Source: Gammaproteobacteria bacterium
Lineage (GTDB): Bacteria; Pseudomonadota; Gammaproteobacteria; Pseudomonadales; Azotimanducaceae
DNA length: 43,537 bases
Assembly: GCA_002704225.1 (NCBI GenBank)
Contig: PAFU01000038.1
Coordinates: 40,865 to 84,401, forward strand
Direction: 5' to 3'
Position 1 is the stretch's first letter, and every line of letters starts with the position of its first letter. Made by a program: the position numbers and the translations under genes. Of this stretch, positions 18,108-26,126 are shown piece after piece. The notes under the pieces are model-generated. The model did no database searches and was not told the DNA's origin. It was given only the letters and a program-made list of their open reading frames with translations.

Positions 18108-18728
18108 TTAACGCAGGATGCCCAAGCCCTGTCGGCTAACCTCGGGCTCGTCCCCGGTAAAGTCCACTATCGTCGACGATTCCGTAGCACCTATGCCACA
18201 GTCGAGAATCAGATCTACCCGTTTGGACAGCGCCTGCAGCATGTCTTGCGGGTCCTGCATGGGTCCTTCTTCTTCCGCCACATCGGGCAAACGCAGGGTC
18301 GTCGACAGGAGCGGCTCGCCCATCACTTCTAGCAGCCCTTGCGCCACCGGATGTTCCGGTACCCGCAGACCGATGGTTTTTTTCTTGGCATGCACCAAGC
18401 GTTTGGGCACTTCCTTAGTCGCCTGAAGCACAAAGGTGAAGGGCCCGGGGGTATTCCGCTTCAGGATGCGGTAGGCGCCATTTTCAACTTTGGCATAGCT
18501 ACCCAGTTCGCTGAGATCACGGCAGATCAAGGCGAACTGATGATCCTTGGGCAAACGGCGCAGCGCCACCAGACGCTCCAGCGCGCTCTTGTCGCCAATA
18601 TGGCAGGCCACGGCGTAACTGGTTTCCGTTGGATAAACCACCAACTGTCCCTGTTGTAGGGCTTTTGCTGCCATCTCCATCAAGCGTTTCTGTGGGTGGG
18701 TGGGGTGCACTGCCAAAAGCTGAGTCAT
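18108..18728 (-). CDS. yciO: YciO/YrdC/Sua5-family protein (threonylcarbamoyl-AMP synthase-like)
   Basis: A 206-aa protein with the YrdC-like fold (LVVYPTETSYAVACHIGDKSALERL; TPGPFTFVLQATKEVPKR; KKTIGLRVPEHPVAQGLLE; LSTTLRLP). The pattern KKKTIGLRVP and the Tyr-rather-than-Gly change in PTETSYA point to the YciO branch, which is related to but usually distinct from the TsaC enzyme of t6A synthesis. Its own function is not settled. The ATG at 18728 has AGGA eight bases upstream; longer in-frame starts are rejected. It lies upstream of trpS, 95 bases away. Confidence 0.88.
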   Translation of the reverse strand: MTQLLAVHPTHPQKRLMEMAAKALQQGQLVVYPTETSYAVACHIGDKSALERLVALRRLPKDHQFALICRDLSELGSYAKVENGAYRILKRNTPGPFTFVLQATKEVPKRLVHAKKKTIGLRVPEHPVAQGLLEVMGEPLLSTTLRLPDVAEEEGPMQDPQDMLQALSKRVDLILDCGIGATESSTIVDFTGDEPEVSRQGLGILR

Positions 18729-18863
18729 CGCGTTTTCCTGAATGTCTGGCATCGACCGCGTTGCCGATGCTCCTATGCTACGAACCTGCAATCTTACCTT
18801 AGACTTAGCAAGCACTGGCGAGTGCGTTATCCTGACGTCTCGCCGCTTCCCGCTTTACGAGCT

Positions 18864-18895
18864 TTGACGTCGGAACTTGTGAGCTGCCATACATT
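18864..18895 (+). promoter_or_regulatory. Possible promoter for yciB-pdxJ
   Basis: TTGACG at 18864-18869 is a good -35 match, with CATACA (18 bases on) or TACATT (20 bases on) as weak -10 candidates, ending about 28 bases before the yciB start in the divergent yciO-yciB gap. Confidence 0.3.
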
Positions 18896-18922
18896 TTTAA
18901 GCAACCCAACTACGGTTTTCGC

Positions 18923-19510
18923 ATGCAACAACTTCTCGAATATTTCGCCGTTATCGCCTTTGTTGTGGTCTATTTTCTGACCAAGGACGTATTTTTGGCC
19001 ACCGGTGTGCTACTTGCCGCCGTTGTTGCCCAAGTCGCCTTTTACAAGGTGACCAAGCGGCCGCTGAGCAATGAGTTAAAGATCACGTTCTGGGTCAGTT
19101 TGGTGCTGGGCGGTCTGACACTGCTGTTACGGGATGAAACCTTTATTCAATGGAAGCCCAGCATCGTCAGCTGGGCTATCGCGCTGGGCTTAGCTGGCGC
19201 CCAACTCTTTGCCGGTGTGTCTTTGCTGAAAAAGATGATGGGCGCTGCCCTGACGCTGGAGGACTCGGTCTGGCGCAACCTCACCTACGGCTGGGCAGTC
19301 GGCTTTGCCGCATCCGGCGCCATCAATCTGTGGGTCGTCAATAATTTCTCGATGGACGCGTGGGTGACGTTTAAGTTGTTCGGTCTGATGGGCCTGAACG
19401 TACTGTACGTCTTCCTCATGATGGCCTATCTGGTTGCCATCGGCGCGCTCAAGGAAGACGACACACTGGACGATGCCAACGTTGATTCCGCAAAGGAGAG
19501 CCAGCCATGA
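18923..19510 (+). CDS. yciB: Inner membrane septation protein YciB (IspZ)
   Basis: A polytopic inner membrane protein of 195 aa with about five hydrophobic helices (residues ~7-25, 27-42, 52-68, 78-97, 145-167). The start MQQLLEYFAVIAFVVVYFLTKD and the WKPSIVSWAIA and WVTFKLFG segments are diagnostic of YciB/IspZ, implicated in envelope integrity and septation. A short acidic cytoplasmic tail ends the protein. Its stop overlaps the pdxJ start (ATGA), so the two are translationally coupled. Confidence 0.93.
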   Translation: MQQLLEYFAVIAFVVVYFLTKDVFLATGVLLAAVVAQVAFYKVTKRPLSNELKITFWVSLVLGGLTLLLRDETFIQWKPSIVSWAIALGLAGAQLFAGVSLLKKMMGAALTLEDSVWRNLTYGWAVGFAASGAINLWVVNNFSMDAWVTFKLFGLMGLNVLYVFLMMAYLVAIGALKEDDTLDDANVDSAKESQP

Positions 19511-20274
19511 TTGCGCTCAGCGTCAATCTGAACAAAATGGCCTTGCTGAGAAACTCACGAGACGGCGATCGACCCAGCGTTGTTGACGCCGCACATCAGG
19601 CCATCGCCCAAGGGGCGCTGGGGATCACTGTCCATCCTCGCCCAGACCAACGACACATTCGCCCCGACGATGTGTATGCTCTTGCCGAGCTGCTTACCAA
19701 GGACTACCCCCACATCGAATTCAACATTGAGGGCAATCCATTTGCCGGTGCCACACCTGCCGGCTACCCGGGATTTCGCCACCTAGTCGAAGTCACCAAG
19801 CCTCATCAGGTCACCTTAGTGCCAGACAGCGACGAGCAGCTGACATCAGATCACGGCTGGGATCTGGCTGTGCCGCAACCCGAGCTGCAAACGCAAATCG
19901 ACGCTTACGCAGCCATGGGCTGTCGCGTCAGTCTATTCATGGATCCCGTGGTCGAACAAATGGCAGCAGCGAGCGCCATTGGCGCGCATCGCATCGAGTT
20001 CTACACCGGGCCGTATGCCGAAACCTACTGGGCTCACGGACCGGACGCGCCTCAAACTCAGCAATGTTTCGCTGAGTTTTGTCACGCTGCCGAAGCGGCG
20101 GCAGTTGCCGGTCTTGGGATCAACGCAGGCCATGATCTGGATCAAGAGAACCTACCGCTGTTTGCTACGCTGCCTGGGCTGCAAGAGGTATCCATCGGAC
20201 ACGCGATCATGTGCGAGTCCCTCCAGGACGGTTTTGCGCCAACCATCAATCGCTATGTGGAGATACTGAAATGA
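19507..20274 (+). CDS. pdxJ: Pyridoxine 5'-phosphate synthase
   Basis: Condenses 1-deoxyxylulose 5-phosphate with 3-amino-1-hydroxyacetone 1-phosphate, the last ring-forming step of the DXP-dependent vitamin B6 pathway. Signatures: LSVNLNKMALLRNSR, GITVHPRPDQRHI, FNIEGNP, VTLVPDS, RVSLFMDP, GINAGHDL and VSIGHAI, following the TIM-barrel order. At 255 aa it is a little longer than E. coli PdxJ (243). It overlaps yciB upstream and the cyclophilin gene downstream (ATGA at 20271). It is usually found next to recO/acpS; this position between yciB and a PPIase is less familiar. Confidence 0.95.
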   Translation: MIALSVNLNKMALLRNSRDGDRPSVVDAAHQAIAQGALGITVHPRPDQRHIRPDDVYALAELLTKDYPHIEFNIEGNPFAGATPAGYPGFRHLVEVTKPHQVTLVPDSDEQLTSDHGWDLAVPQPELQTQIDAYAAMGCRVSLFMDPVVEQMAAASAIGAHRIEFYTGPYAETYWAHGPDAPQTQQCFAEFCHAAEAAAVAGLGINAGHDLDQENLPLFATLPGLQEVSIGHAIMCESLQDGFAPTINRYVEILK

Positions 20275-20885
20275 CGACGAGTAAGCCGCGTTTCTTGGCG
20301 GGCCTTATTGCGCTCTTTTGGGCACTTTTACTGATCACACAATCCGTTGCCGCAGCAGACAAAGCGCCCGCGAAACGAACATACACAGAAAACCCACGTG
20401 TTCTGATCGAGACCACACAGGGCAACATTGAGCTTGAACTACTGCCGAAGTTCGCGCCAAAGCATGTGGACAATTTCCTCAACTTGGTAGAGCAGGAATT
20501 TTACCCTGGACTGGTTTTTCATCGGGTGATTCCCGGTTTTATGATCCAAGCCGGCGGTTACGACGCAGACATCAATTACCGTGAACACGAGGACATCACC
20601 GTACCAAACGAATCCTTCAACGGACTGAAGAACAGACGCGGCTCAGTTGCAGCAGCCCGGCGAGACGACCCGGATTCAGCCGATACGCAGTTTTTCATCA
20701 ATGTGGCGAACAACGACTTTCTGGACGCCAAGCCCAATCAGCCTGGCTACACGGTCTTCGGTCGCGTCACTAACGGCTTTGACACCATCGAGCGTATCGA
20801 GCTAACCGATACCCATTTGCGCAAAGGCATGGCCGCAGTACCCGAGAACGCCATCGTCATTTTAGGTGTCAGTGTTCGACCATAA
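20271..20885 (+). CDS. Periplasmic cyclophilin-type peptidyl-prolyl isomerase
   Basis: Cyclophilin PPIase of 204 aa, exported. Residues 1-31 are a signal peptide (basic MTTSKPR, hydrophobic LAGLIALFWALLLITQ, likely cleavage near SVAAA). The catalytic fold has the LVFHRVIPGFMIQAGGY core with the active-site arginine, and DTQFFINVANNDFLD. It resembles PpiA. The ATG overlaps the pdxJ stop (ATGA), supporting this start over longer in-frame options. Substrates are presumably periplasmic or outer-membrane proteins (family inference). Confidence 0.92.
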   Translation: MTTSKPRFLAGLIALFWALLLITQSVAAADKAPAKRTYTENPRVLIETTQGNIELELLPKFAPKHVDNFLNLVEQEFYPGLVFHRVIPGFMIQAGGYDADINYREHEDITVPNESFNGLKNRRGSVAAARRDDPDSADTQFFINVANNDFLDAKPNQPGYTVFGRVTNGFDTIERIELTDTHLRKGMAAVPENAIVILGVSVRP

Positions 20886-20894
20886 TCGCGATAA

Positions 20895-20953
20895 AGCGAC
20901 CACGGGCGTCGCTCCCGCTGCGAATTGATGTAGACTGTCGCCTTTTTTAAGGC
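20895..20953 (+). other. Two small hairpins before the cold-shock-domain gene
   Basis: AGCGAC-7 nt-GTCGCT (20895-20913) lies just after the PPIase stop, and GCCTT-TTTT-AAGGC (20940-20953) lies 12 bases before the next ATG. The first may help end the PPIase message but has no T-run. The second covers the only AAGG-like sequence before the start at 20966 and could modulate translation. Evidence is structural only. Confidence 0.3.
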
Positions 20954-20965
20954 CCCCTTTTAGCC

Positions 20966-21679
20966 ATGCGAACCTTTCTTATCGCCCTAGCCAGCGCATT
21001 ACTGCTGGCCTTTATCGTCATCCAGCTCAACGTTCTTCTTTTTGCCGACGATCAACTGACCACTCAACATCACCTGTCTTTGCTGGTGTTAACGGTCATC
21101 GCCCTGCTTGCCAATGGTCTGTTCAACGCGACGTTGGCATTACGCAATGCTCCCAGCCGAGGCCGTGGCCGTGGTCGCGAACGCAATCGAGACCGACGTA
21201 ACGATCAACGGGGTGACAAGAACAACGGTCGCAACAGTGAAAAAACCGGCGATCGAAACGGATCACGCAGCAAACCAGCTAAGAACTCTGATGGCGAAGG
21301 CCGACGCCGACAAGACCGCAATGACAAGCCTCGAGGCGAGCGACGCGGACCCAAGAGCGCCGAAAGCACCGACGTTCGTGAAGATCGCGAACCCAAGTCT
21401 GCCGAAAGAAGCGCAGAGAAAGAGCGCACCCCAGACCCAATACCCGAGCCAGCCCCAGCCGATGCCGAACGCGGCAGCGTCAAATGGTTCAACCGAACCA
21501 AGGGATACGGGTTTATCGTGAGAGATTCCGGCGAGGAGATTTTCGTCCATCAGCGCTGTGTGGTCCCTCAAGCAGAGGGCCAGCGCGGTATCCTGCGTGA
21601 CGGACAGGCGGTTTCATTCGTCGTCGTCGAACACGACAAAGGCGTTCAAGCCGACCGAGTCACCATCCTGGAAAGCTGA
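20966..21679 (+). CDS. Membrane-anchored cold-shock-domain protein
   Basis: A 237-aa protein with three parts. Two hydrophobic helices (about residues 3-26 and 38-58) form a hairpin anchor. A strongly charged low-complexity linker (about 62-168), rich in Arg, Asp, Lys, Glu and Asn, begins RGRGRGRERNRDRR. A C-terminal cold-shock domain (169-237) contains RNP1-like KGYGFIV (179-185) and RNP2-like IFVHQ (192-196), starting GSVKWFNRTKG. The CSD predicts single-stranded nucleic acid binding, here tethered to the cytoplasmic face of the membrane (inference). Membrane-linked CSD proteins exist in gammaproteobacteria but their role is poorly known to me. One base separates its stop from the argS ATG. 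Confidence 0.85.
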   Translation: MRTFLIALASALLLAFIVIQLNVLLFADDQLTTQHHLSLLVLTVIALLANGLFNATLALRNAPSRGRGRGRERNRDRRNDQRGDKNNGRNSEKTGDRNGSRSKPAKNSDGEGRRRQDRNDKPRGERRGPKSAESTDVREDREPKSAERSAEKERTPDPIPEPAPADAERGSVKWFNRTKGYGFIVRDSGEEIFVHQRCVVPQAEGQRGILRDGQAVSFVVVEHDKGVQADRVTILES

Positions 21680-21680
21680 G

Positions 21681-23387
21681 ATGCACATTCGCTCGTTGCT
21701 CTCTGAGCGTATCGAAGCCGCTTTTGCTCACTTAGGTCTTGAGGGCCAAGCACTGCTGCAGGCGGCAAGCCGCCCGGAATTCGGCGACTATCAAGCCAAT
21801 GGCGTGATGGCTGCGGCCAAACGCGCGGGTCAAAACCCTCGCGAGGTTGCCCAACGGGTTATCGACGCCCTCGACTTGACCGATATCGCCGAAGACTTAT
21901 CCATCGCGGGCCCGGGATTCATCAACATTACCTTGGCTCCGCAGTTTATTGCGCAGGCCAGCACCACACCCAAGCACAGCGCCGAAACGCACTGTGTTGT
22001 GGTGGATTATTCGGGCCCAAATCTGGCCAAGGAAATGCACGTCGGCCATCTACGCAGCACCATCATTGGTGATTGTATTGCGCGGGTACTGGAGACCCTG
22101 GGTCATAAGGTCATCCGGCAGAACCACGTTGGCGATTGGGGTACACAATTCGGCATGCTGCTCACCTTCATGGCAGAACAGGGCGCTGCCTCAGATTCTC
22201 TAGCGGATCTGGAGAACTTTTATCGGGAAGCCAAACAGCGTTTCGATGACGATGACGATTTTCAGGAACGCAGCCGCCGTGCGGTCGTACAGCTGCAGTC
22301 TGGCGACGCCGACATGCTGGTGCAGTGGCAAAAATTTATCGACATCTCCATGTCCCACTGCCAGGGGCTTTATGAGCGTCTGGGTATCGACCTTACGCCT
22401 GCGGATATTGATGGCGAAAGCTCGTATAACGACGACCTAAAAAACACCATCGACCACCTAGCCGAACAAGGATTGTTGACGGAATCCGACGGTGCCCAAT
22501 GTGTCTTTTTAGACGAATTCAAAAGCAAGAAGGGCGAGCCGCAGCCGGTGATTGTGCAGAAGTCTGATGGCGGCTATTTGTATTCCACATCCGATCTTGC
22601 CTGCCTACGCCGCCGGATCGGCGACTTCAAAGCCGACCGAGTGCTCTACTTTGTCGACGCCCGACAGGCCCTGCATTTCAAACAGGTATTTGCCGTGGCC
22701 GCCGCTGCAGGCATCAGCAATTCCGCCGTCGAGTTGGTACATATGCCCTTTGGCACCATGCTCGGCAAAGACAACAAACCGTTCAAAACACGGCAAGGAG
22801 CCTTGGTTAAGCTAGCCGACCTGCTGGACGAGGCGGTGAAACGTGCAGAGCAGCTACTCAAGGACCGGGACGTTCAGGGCAAAAACCCTGACATCGACGA
22901 TGCGGAGTTGGCAACCCTCGCCGAGACCATCGGCATCGGTGCGGTGAAGTACGCAGACCTATCCAAAAACCGCACCAGTGATTACGTCTTTGACTGGGAT
23001 CAGATGCTCAGTTTCGACGGCAATACAGCCCCCTATCTGCTGTACGCCTACTCACGTACCCGCAGTATTTTTAGCCGCGGCGGCATCGACCCCAACACGC
23101 TACCCGAGACTGTGGTCAGTGTGGACGAGCCAGAGCGTCGACTGGCGGTGGCGATCGCCGGATACCAAGACCTGCTCGAACTGGTCGCACAAGAGGGCTA
23201 CCCCCATCAGTTGTGCGCCTATCTCTATGATCTGGCCGGCCGCTTTACGCAATTCTACGAGCAGTGCCCTATTCTCTCGAGTGAGGACGACACTAAGATC
23301 CGCCGCCTCGCACTGACGAAACAAACAGGCGACGTACTTTCTAACGGGTTGCATCTGCTGGGAATCGGCGTCGCCGAACGCATGTAA
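21681..23387 (+). CDS. argS: Arginine--tRNA ligase
   Basis: Class I synthetase charging tRNA-Arg. HVGH at residues 120-123 (NLAKEMHVGHLRSTIIGD) is the HIGH motif; the N-terminal Arg-tRNA recognition domain is at about 1-85; the DALR-type anticodon domain ends in LLGIGVAERM, the usual ArgRS C-terminus. No canonical KMSK is seen, as in many ArgRS. It is 568 aa, close to E. coli's 577. The ATG at 21681 (MHIRSLLSERI) sits one base after the upstream stop, so translation is likely coupled; longer in-frame starts would overlap the CSD gene. Confidence 0.96.
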   Translation: MHIRSLLSERIEAAFAHLGLEGQALLQAASRPEFGDYQANGVMAAAKRAGQNPREVAQRVIDALDLTDIAEDLSIAGPGFINITLAPQFIAQASTTPKHSAETHCVVVDYSGPNLAKEMHVGHLRSTIIGDCIARVLETLGHKVIRQNHVGDWGTQFGMLLTFMAEQGAASDSLADLENFYREAKQRFDDDDDFQERSRRAVVQLQSGDADMLVQWQKFIDISMSHCQGLYERLGIDLTPADIDGESSYNDDLKNTIDHLAEQGLLTESDGAQCVFLDEFKSKKGEPQPVIVQKSDGGYLYSTSDLACLRRRIGDFKADRVLYFVDARQALHFKQVFAVAAAAGISNSAVELVHMPFGTMLGKDNKPFKTRQGALVKLADLLDEAVKRAEQLLKDRDVQGKNPDIDDAELATLAETIGIGAVKYADLSKNRTSDYVFDWDQMLSFDGNTAPYLLYAYSRTRSIFSRGGIDPNTLPETVVSVDEPERRLAVAIAGYQDLLELVAQEGYPHQLCAYLYDLAGRFTQFYEQCPILSSEDDTKIRRLALTKQTGDVLSNGLHLLGIGVAERM

Positions 23388-23448
23388 CCCGGCGACCTCG
23401 TGGCTGCTTCGCGGTAACCGGACAAGTCGAGTCACTCAAGGAGGCTTT

Positions 23449-24297
23449 ATGTCAGGAATGTACCAAACACTCATATCTGCGGATGCACTGGCCGAACGAC
23501 TGATACAAGACGCACCAACACGAGTGTTTGACTGTCGGGCCCGACTGGGCGAACCCGAACGGGGCGCAGCACTGTTTGCTGCGGGCCATATTGCAGGCGC
23601 CCTGCACGCGGATCTGGACATCCAGCTCGCCGACCAGCCCGGCCTGCAAGGGCGACACCCCTTACCGCCCTTCGACACCTGGCTGGCCCAGGCTCGCCGC
23701 TGGGGACTGACCGATGACGAGCAAGTTGTGGTCTACGATGACGCCGGTGGCCAAATGGCCGCACGGGCTTGGTGGATGTTTCGCTGGCTCGGTCACGAGG
23801 CGACCGCGGTCTTGGATGGCGGTTTGGATCAATGGCAGCAACCGTTGGCATCCGGACCCGGACACGAACCGAAGCCCAGCAGCTTTCTGCCGAAGCCACC
23901 GCTGACTCGCCTATGGCAGGTCGATGACGTCGTGGACAATCTGCAGACCGCTACGCATACCTTAGTAGACGCCCGCAGCGAGGTGCGTTTTCGCGGCGAA
24001 CAGGAACCCATCGACCCCATCGCTGGCCATATACCCGGCGCGATGTGTTTGCCTTCCACGGAAAATCTCACTCAGGACAACTGCTTCAAATCAGCCGCCG
24101 ACTTACGCGAACGATTTGCGCATGTAGCGTCGGACAACACCGTCTGCTATTGCGGCTCGGGCGTCACTGCCGCGCACAACGTGTTAGCCATGCGTATTGC
24201 CGGCCTACCGGAAGCCACACTGTATGCAGACTCCTGGAGCGGCTGGATCACGGACCGCACCAGACCGATCGCGCCAAACCCGACCAGTGATACGTGA
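23449..24297 (+). CDS. sseA: 3-mercaptopyruvate sulfurtransferase (two-domain rhodanese)
   Basis: Transfers sulfur from 3-mercaptopyruvate (or thiosulfate) to a thiophilic acceptor. Two rhodanese domains: the inactive N-terminal (about 8-140, FDCRARLGEPERG... AARAWWMFRWLGHEATAVLDGG) and the catalytic C-terminal (about 155-280) with C235 in the loop CGSGVTA, the sequence associated with mercaptopyruvate rather than thiosulfate preference. It is 282 aa. A very strong SD, AAGGAGG, precedes the ATG. It is likely co-transcribed with mnmC (start 11 bases after its stop); both concern sulfur or tRNA wobble chemistry, but a direct link is not shown. Confidence 0.93.
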   Translation: MSGMYQTLISADALAERLIQDAPTRVFDCRARLGEPERGAALFAAGHIAGALHADLDIQLADQPGLQGRHPLPPFDTWLAQARRWGLTDDEQVVVYDDAGGQMAARAWWMFRWLGHEATAVLDGGLDQWQQPLASGPGHEPKPSSFLPKPPLTRLWQVDDVVDNLQTATHTLVDARSEVRFRGEQEPIDPIAGHIPGAMCLPSTENLTQDNCFKSAADLRERFAHVASDNTVCYCGSGVTAAHNVLAMRIAGLPEATLYADSWSGWITDRTRPIAPNPTSDT

Positions 24298-24307
24298 AAG
24301 AATCCGC

Positions 24308-26107
24308 ATGACGCCTCACCGCGAGTACATCGCACCGGCCCAGTTGGACTGGCAAGGCGCACAGCCTGTTTCCACCCAGTTTGACGACATCTATTTCAGC
24401 GCCGACGGCGAGCAAGAAGTGCAGCGCATATTCCTGCAGCCCAGCAAGGTGATTGAGCGAGCATTGGCCACAGAGCGCCCGTGGTTTACCATCGCCGAAC
24501 TCGGCTTTGGCAGCGGCCTAAACTTCAGCGTCAGCGCAGACGAGATACTCGGTAAAACCGACAAGATCCTGCACTTCATCAGTATTGAAGCCCACCCGCT
24601 GACGCCAAACGACTGGCGCAGTGTGGCCGCCCTGCGCCCGCACTCGTCAACGGCTCAGGCCTTGGCTGAATCGCCGCCACCCTTGCTCACCGGATGGCAC
24701 AGGCGATCCATGCATGAGGGGCGTATCCAACTCAGTGTGTTCCACGGTGATGTTGAAGACGGCCTACGCGATTTAGCCGACTTTCAGCAGCAGCCAGTGG
24801 ACGCATGGTTTTTGGACGGTTTTACGCCAGCCAAGAATCCGCTCATGTGGCGAACCCGTGTGCTGGGCGAGGTTGCGCGCTTGAGTCGTCGCGGCACCAC
24901 GGTAGCCACATTTACCTCCGCGGGCCAGATCCGCCGCGACCTCGCTGAACTGGGTTTTGCCATGACCAAGGTCGATCAACGGCCGTTCAAACGTACCAGT
25001 CTGTTAGGTGAATGTGTTCGCGAAGACGCACCCAACGACCGGCCCATGACGCCACCCCGCCGGATCAATGTTCTCGGTGCCGGCATTGCCGGAGCCAGTG
25101 TTGCCCGACAGCTGGCGGAACTGGGTGTAAGGGTTACCGTCTACGACGCTTCAGGCGTCGCCACTGGCGGTTCGAAGATGAGCGTCAGCGCCCTGCACGC
25201 GCGTCTGCTTGGCGACGAAAGCCCCGCAGCCGAATTCCGTGCGCGAGCCTTTCATCACGCCCAATCCGTACACAAGAACTACGAAGCATTTCGCCGCACC
25301 GGGGCACTGCAACTGGCACTCAATGACCAAGAGCTGAAAAAGCTGCAGCGCATTCAAGCGGTGTATCGGCCGAAGGATTCAGGCGATGTCGATAACGACT
25401 GGCTCAGCTATCTCCATTCCGCTGACTTGAACACCGATTCGCAGATCGAAGCCTTGGGTGGTCTGTACTTCAAAGGTGCTGGCCTGGTGGATCTGCCCTC
25501 GCTCTGCCACGCACTGCTGGATCACAGCCACATCGAGCTGGTCGCTGAGGCCAAGAAACCTGAGAAAGACGACGATTGGGTTATCGCATGCGGCACCAAC
25601 AGCCGTGATTTCAGTCTGGGGATACCCTTGGAGATTGGCAGCGTGTGGGGCCAGCTGGACTGGATCAAACCCACGTCAGCGCACTTAACGGTGCCCATCG
25701 TCGGCAACGGCTATGCCATTCCCGATGAAGACGCCTGGGTCGTCGGCAGCAGCTACGAATATCGTCCCTGGGAACCCGCCCATGCCAGCGCGTACAACAT
25801 CAATGCGAACCGTCGCTTTATTGGTGCCGGGGAGGTAACACCCTTGCATCACAAGCGGGCTGCCCGATGTGTCTCAAGCGATCGTGATCCCATCATCGGG
25901 CGCTTGAGCGAAAGGCGTTGGATCAGCACCGCGCACGGATCGCTGGGCACCAGCTCTGCGCCGCTGGCGGCAGCCATTATTGCCAGTGATCTGATGGGAT
26001 GGGTTCCGCCGGTGTCCCGGCGGGTTCTTGCCTGCGTGGAGCCTAGGCGGTTCATCGAGCGTCAGGCGCGACGCGGGGTCAAACGTGTCGGCCCCGAATC
26101 GGACTGA
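24308..26107 (+). CDS. mnmC: Bifunctional tRNA mnm5s2U methyltransferase/FAD oxidoreductase
   Basis: Completes 5-methylaminomethyl(-2-thio)uridine at tRNA wobble position 34. The N-terminal SAM-dependent methyltransferase (MnmC2, about 1-240) has ELGFGSGLNF at 64-73 and WFLDGFTPAKNPLMW. The C-terminal FAD oxidoreductase (MnmC1, from about 250) has the dinucleotide motif GAGIAG at about 257-262 and the WISTAHGSLGTSSAPL motif near the end. At 599 aa it is a little shorter than E. coli MnmC (668) but has both modules. The ATG at 24308 is preferred; an in-frame ATG at 24197 would overlap sseA by 100 bases. Confidence 0.95.
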   Translation: MTPHREYIAPAQLDWQGAQPVSTQFDDIYFSADGEQEVQRIFLQPSKVIERALATERPWFTIAELGFGSGLNFSVSADEILGKTDKILHFISIEAHPLTPNDWRSVAALRPHSSTAQALAESPPPLLTGWHRRSMHEGRIQLSVFHGDVEDGLRDLADFQQQPVDAWFLDGFTPAKNPLMWRTRVLGEVARLSRRGTTVATFTSAGQIRRDLAELGFAMTKVDQRPFKRTSLLGECVREDAPNDRPMTPPRRINVLGAGIAGASVARQLAELGVRVTVYDASGVATGGSKMSVSALHARLLGDESPAAEFRARAFHHAQSVHKNYEAFRRTGALQLALNDQELKKLQRIQAVYRPKDSGDVDNDWLSYLHSADLNTDSQIEALGGLYFKGAGLVDLPSLCHALLDHSHIELVAEAKKPEKDDDWVIACGTNSRDFSLGIPLEIGSVWGQLDWIKPTSAHLTVPIVGNGYAIPDEDAWVVGSSYEYRPWEPAHASAYNINANRRFIGAGEVTPLHHKRAARCVSSDRDPIIGRLSERRWISTAHGSLGTSSAPLAAAIIASDLMGWVPPVSRRVLACVEPRRFIERQARRGVKRVGPESD

Positions 26108-26126
26108 AGGCGTGTTATGCGCCCTT
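26107..26126. terminator. Possible bidirectional hairpin between mnmC and serA
   Basis: AAGGCG-TGTTATG-CGCCCTT spans the seven-base gap and both stop codons of the convergent genes. Six pairs can form with one bulged C. There is no long T-run on either strand, so its strength as a terminator is doubtful. Confidence 0.3.

Noticed and set aside
24197-24307. Upstream ATG start for mnmC
   Set aside because: It would overlap sseA by about 100 bases; the MnmC family start aligns with 24308.
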